From positions 1 to 64,000 of the forward strand of contig NZ_BAAADJ010000011.1 of assembly GCF_039522365.1 (NCBI RefSeq): a stretch of DNA of 64,000 nt. Reading direction: 5' to 3'. The notes beneath the pieces are model-generated. The model did no database searches. It saw only the letters and a list, made by a program, of their open reading frames with translations, and was not told the origin of the DNA. Positions 62,001-64,000 of this stretch are shown here, in pieces. The stretch's first letter is position 1. Each line of letters begins with the position of its first letter. This DNA is from Bacillus carboniphilus (lineage in GTDB: Bacteria > Bacillota > Bacilli > Bacillales > JC228). The translations under genes were made by a program, and so were the position numbers.

Positions 62001-63284
62001 TTATTTATAGGCATTAATCCCCAACATGGTCTCAAGGTCCACAATTTGGAAATTTCGCTTTTGCAACTCTTCAATTATCATTGGTAAAGCCTTCGGTGTC
62101 TCCACTCTTTCCTTTGTCGTATGCATCAAGATAATGTCACCATTACGTACATTAGATAGCACGTTTTCAACAATCTCTTCACTCACTGCCCCATCTGCCC
62201 AATCAATGGTATCAATGGACCAAAGAATAATATCATATTTTTCCTGTTTTGAAGCATTTACGACATCAAAATCTGTATCTCCAAACGGTGGACGGAACAT
62301 TGCTGGTTTTTTACCAATAGCCTCAAATATAGCTGCTTCTGTCATTTGCAAATCTTCAACTACACCTTGGAAATTCATAGATTTTAAGTTTTTGTGCTGA
62401 TAGCTATGACCTAGTACAAGGTGTCCGCTCTCATCTGCCTTTTTGACAACATCAGGATGTTTCTCAACATTTTCTCCAACAAAGAAAAAGCTTCCTTTTA
62501 CTCCGTATTCATCTAAAATATCAATAACAGAATTCGTAACATCTTCCTCATCAGGTCCATCATCAAAAGTTAAAGCCACCATTGGTTGATCTGGTCCATT
62601 CAGCCACATATTTTCATAGGCTTGTGCAAAAACTTGAATGTCCTTTCTCCAAGTCAACATACTACTCCAAGTCTCATCAGGCAAATGACCAGAAAGTCCT
62701 TTGATATCCAGTACGTATTCATGCTCTGTTTGCTCTAATGTACTTTGATTAAAGACTGAAATATGGTGAACGGTCTCTCCTGATTGAGGAATAATAAACT
62801 TTAACTGAATATCATCAGTAAGCTGATAGACGTATATATGATCTTCTCCATAATAGCGGGTTTCATCAGGTTCGCCTAAAGCTTCCTCCATCATGGAGTA
62901 ATCGATAGATTTAACATCATCACTATATGAACGTACATCAAAAACGGCTCCCTCTTGAATGTAGCCAATCGTTACATTACGGTCCTCATAAGCTGCATAA
63001 TATCCATACCCAGCTTGATCCACTTGATCAGGGTCACCCCATTCTTCTTTTATATCTAAGAAGCTAGTTGTCTCTGTCTGAAATGGAGCTTCGAGAATCT
63101 TTCCCTGTTCTGCTGCTTGAACTATAGATGAGATGAGGTCAGACTCATCAATTTCAGGAGACTTTGTCTCCTCTTCTTTTTCATTTTCCTTAGGAGTGGC
63201 ATCTTGATCCACTGGTTGTTGACAGGCTGTTAATAACGTTATGAATACGATTACAATTAAGACGACAAATTTATGTCTGTACAA
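62001..63284 (-). CDS. Lipoprotein with DUF4309-like region and NodB polysaccharide deacetylase domain
   Basis: A 427-residue lipoprotein with a signal sequence ending in LLTAC, an N-terminal DUF4309-like region (about 70-200) and a C-terminal NodB domain with TFDDGP, HSYQHKNL and RPPFG. It probably deacetylates cell-wall or surface polysaccharide. TTG at 63284 follows GGGGAGAGGG; the frame opens earlier at 63317. Confidence 0.82.
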   Translation of the reverse strand: MYRHKFVVLIVIVFITLLTACQQPVDQDATPKENEKEEETKSPEIDESDLISSIVQAAEQGKILEAPFQTETTSFLDIKEEWGDPDQVDQAGYGYYAAYEDRNVTIGYIQEGAVFDVRSYSDDVKSIDYSMMEEALGEPDETRYYGEDHIYVYQLTDDIQLKFIIPQSGETVHHISVFNQSTLEQTEHEYVLDIKGLSGHLPDETWSSMLTWRKDIQVFAQAYENMWLNGPDQPMVALTFDDGPDEEDVTNSVIDILDEYGVKGSFFFVGENVEKHPDVVKKADESGHLVLGHSYQHKNLKSMNFQGVVEDLQMTEAAIFEAIGKKPAMFRPPFGDTDFDVVNASKQEKYDIILWSIDTIDWADGAVSEEIVENVLSNVRNGDIILMHTTKERVETPKALPMIIEELQKRNFQIVDLETMLGINAYK

Positions 63285-63368
63285 AACCCTCTCCCCTTCC
63301 TTCTTCCATTCTACCATTAGTTTTATCTTTCAGGTATGATAGAAGAAAAATAGAAAGAAGGAATACAT

Positions 63369-63623
63369 ATGCCGCACTTTGCTGCTTTTTTACACATGGA
63401 AAAACCAGAGTTAAATCAGACATATCGCCCAGATCATTTGGAATATCTAGAGAATCTAAAAGAACAAGGAAAAGTCTTTTTAAAGGGACCATTTACAGAT
63501 GGTTCAGGGGGATTAGTTATATACGAAGCTGACTCTTTTGAGGAAGCCAAAGAATTAGCCGAAAATGATCCCTACGTAAAATTGGGAGTTCGAAGACTCG
63601 ATTTACGTGAGTGGAAAATCTAA
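63369..63623 (+). CDS. YciI family protein
   Basis: An 84-residue dimeric alpha-beta barrel YCII-domain protein with HLEYLENLKEQGKVFLKGPFTDGSGGLVIYE and DPYVKLGV motifs. Enzymatic role unknown; the family includes dehalogenase-like folds. AGAAGG site upstream. Confidence 0.87.
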   Translation: MPHFAAFLHMEKPELNQTYRPDHLEYLENLKEQGKVFLKGPFTDGSGGLVIYEADSFEEAKELAENDPYVKLGVRRLDLREWKI

Positions 63624-63698
63624 CCTCCATTATTGTCATAGATTGGTAGAATGATTCTACTCTAAATGTTAATATATGTAATAAGAGTTAATAAACCT

Positions 63699-63981
63699 GA
63701 GGGTGTCTAAAAAGTCGGAGTAACATACTCTTTAATGCCCCTTTGATTGCTAAAGAGTACTTCTAAGAAAATGAAAATTTAATTTTACCGCTGAGCAGCC
63801 CGCCTACACGTAGACTCATTTCCACTCCCTCATAAAAAATAGGTGTATTCGAAGTTTAGTTGGAGTGGAAAGTGGGACCAGTGACCAGAGTGAGACCCCG
63901 CAGCGAAGCGAGGAGGCTCACCCCACAAAAAGCGAAGTGTAGGCGGGCTGCGGGCTATTTTTAGACTTATTAGACAGCCTC
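63699..63981. mobile_element. MITE-like element with terminal inverted repeats
   Basis: GAGGGTGTCTAAAAAGTC (63699-63716) and its near inverse (63964-63981, 16 of 18 matching) are terminal inverted repeats. Inside are nested palindromes GCAGCCCGCCTACAC/GTGTAGGCGGGCTGC (63795-63809, 63937-63951) and TTCCACTCC/GGAGTGGAA, and a TGAGACCCCGC..GAGGAGGCTCA stem. It encodes no transposase. Target duplication not seen. Confidence 0.75.
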
Positions 63982-64000
63982 TTTTATATGAGGTGAGAGT

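Overview
The window is chromosomal DNA of a low-GC, spore-forming Firmicute of the Bacillaceae. Evidence for this is a complete eight-gene sigB stress operon in the Bacillus subtilis order, sporulation genes (cmpA, spo0M), the ndoAI/ndoA (mazEF)-alr-ydcC-acpS-rhomboid block, the appDFABC peptide transporter order, a citA/citR pair, and AGGAGG-type ribosome binding sites. Genus cannot be fixed from the sequence alone. There is no prophage, CRISPR array or intact insertion sequence.

Layout. 1-1600: the 5' end of a 16S rRNA gene (minus strand) preceded by ten tRNA genes and two tandem rrn-type promoters, so tRNAs and rRNA look like one transcription unit. 1604-4777: sprT-like gene, divergent cmpA, and tex. 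4929-9762: rsbR-S-T-U-V-W-sigB-rsbX with a textbook sigma-B promoter before rsbV; rsbX carries an apparent frameshift. 10119-14605: mazF, mazE, alr, lipoprotein ydcC, acpS and a divergent rhomboid protease. 15351-23830: ydbT, ydbS, uvsE, cshA, an esterase, murF and ddl. 24054-29970: the app oligopeptide ABC transporter. 30346-36668: a paired SMR exporter, an unknown gene, two CNNM/CorC-type transporters flanking a MerR-family regulator with a clear operator, and a RodA-like SEDS protein. 36670-38639: T-box riboswitch and argS. 38911-50369: an ABC-2 exporter, a TauE permease, an SgrR-type regulator divergent from an MFS transporter, a CuA-like lipoprotein, a DedA protein, a potassium channel and citA/citR. 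50438-63623: an RSH-like HD protein with a degenerate synthetase region, a HAD phosphatase/metalloprotease-like pair, two methyltransferases, HD hydrolase, DUF2515 protein, spo0M, nucleotidyltransferase, hemolysin III, YwaF-like protein, a polysaccharide deacetylase and a YciI protein.

Intergenic spaces are unusually rich in repeats. At least three families of short degenerate motif arrays occur: GGAC...TCCGTTATT modules, including an exact 194-bp tandem; a CGCAC motif every 20-21 bp; and a GTTACCG/TTTCGGG array. There are also two GC-rich hairpin elements, one with MITE-like terminal inverted repeats. These arrays sit between genes and never interrupt one.

Three genes show start or frame anomalies (rsbX, the merR-like gene, the SgrR-like gene). 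They could be real decay or small sequence errors and deserve read-level checking. The most interesting candidates are the RSH homologue that keeps hydrolase and TGS domains but seems to have lost the synthetase, the repeat arrays, and a hairpin that appears to bridge a Shine-Dalgarno site to its start codon at 59402-59441.
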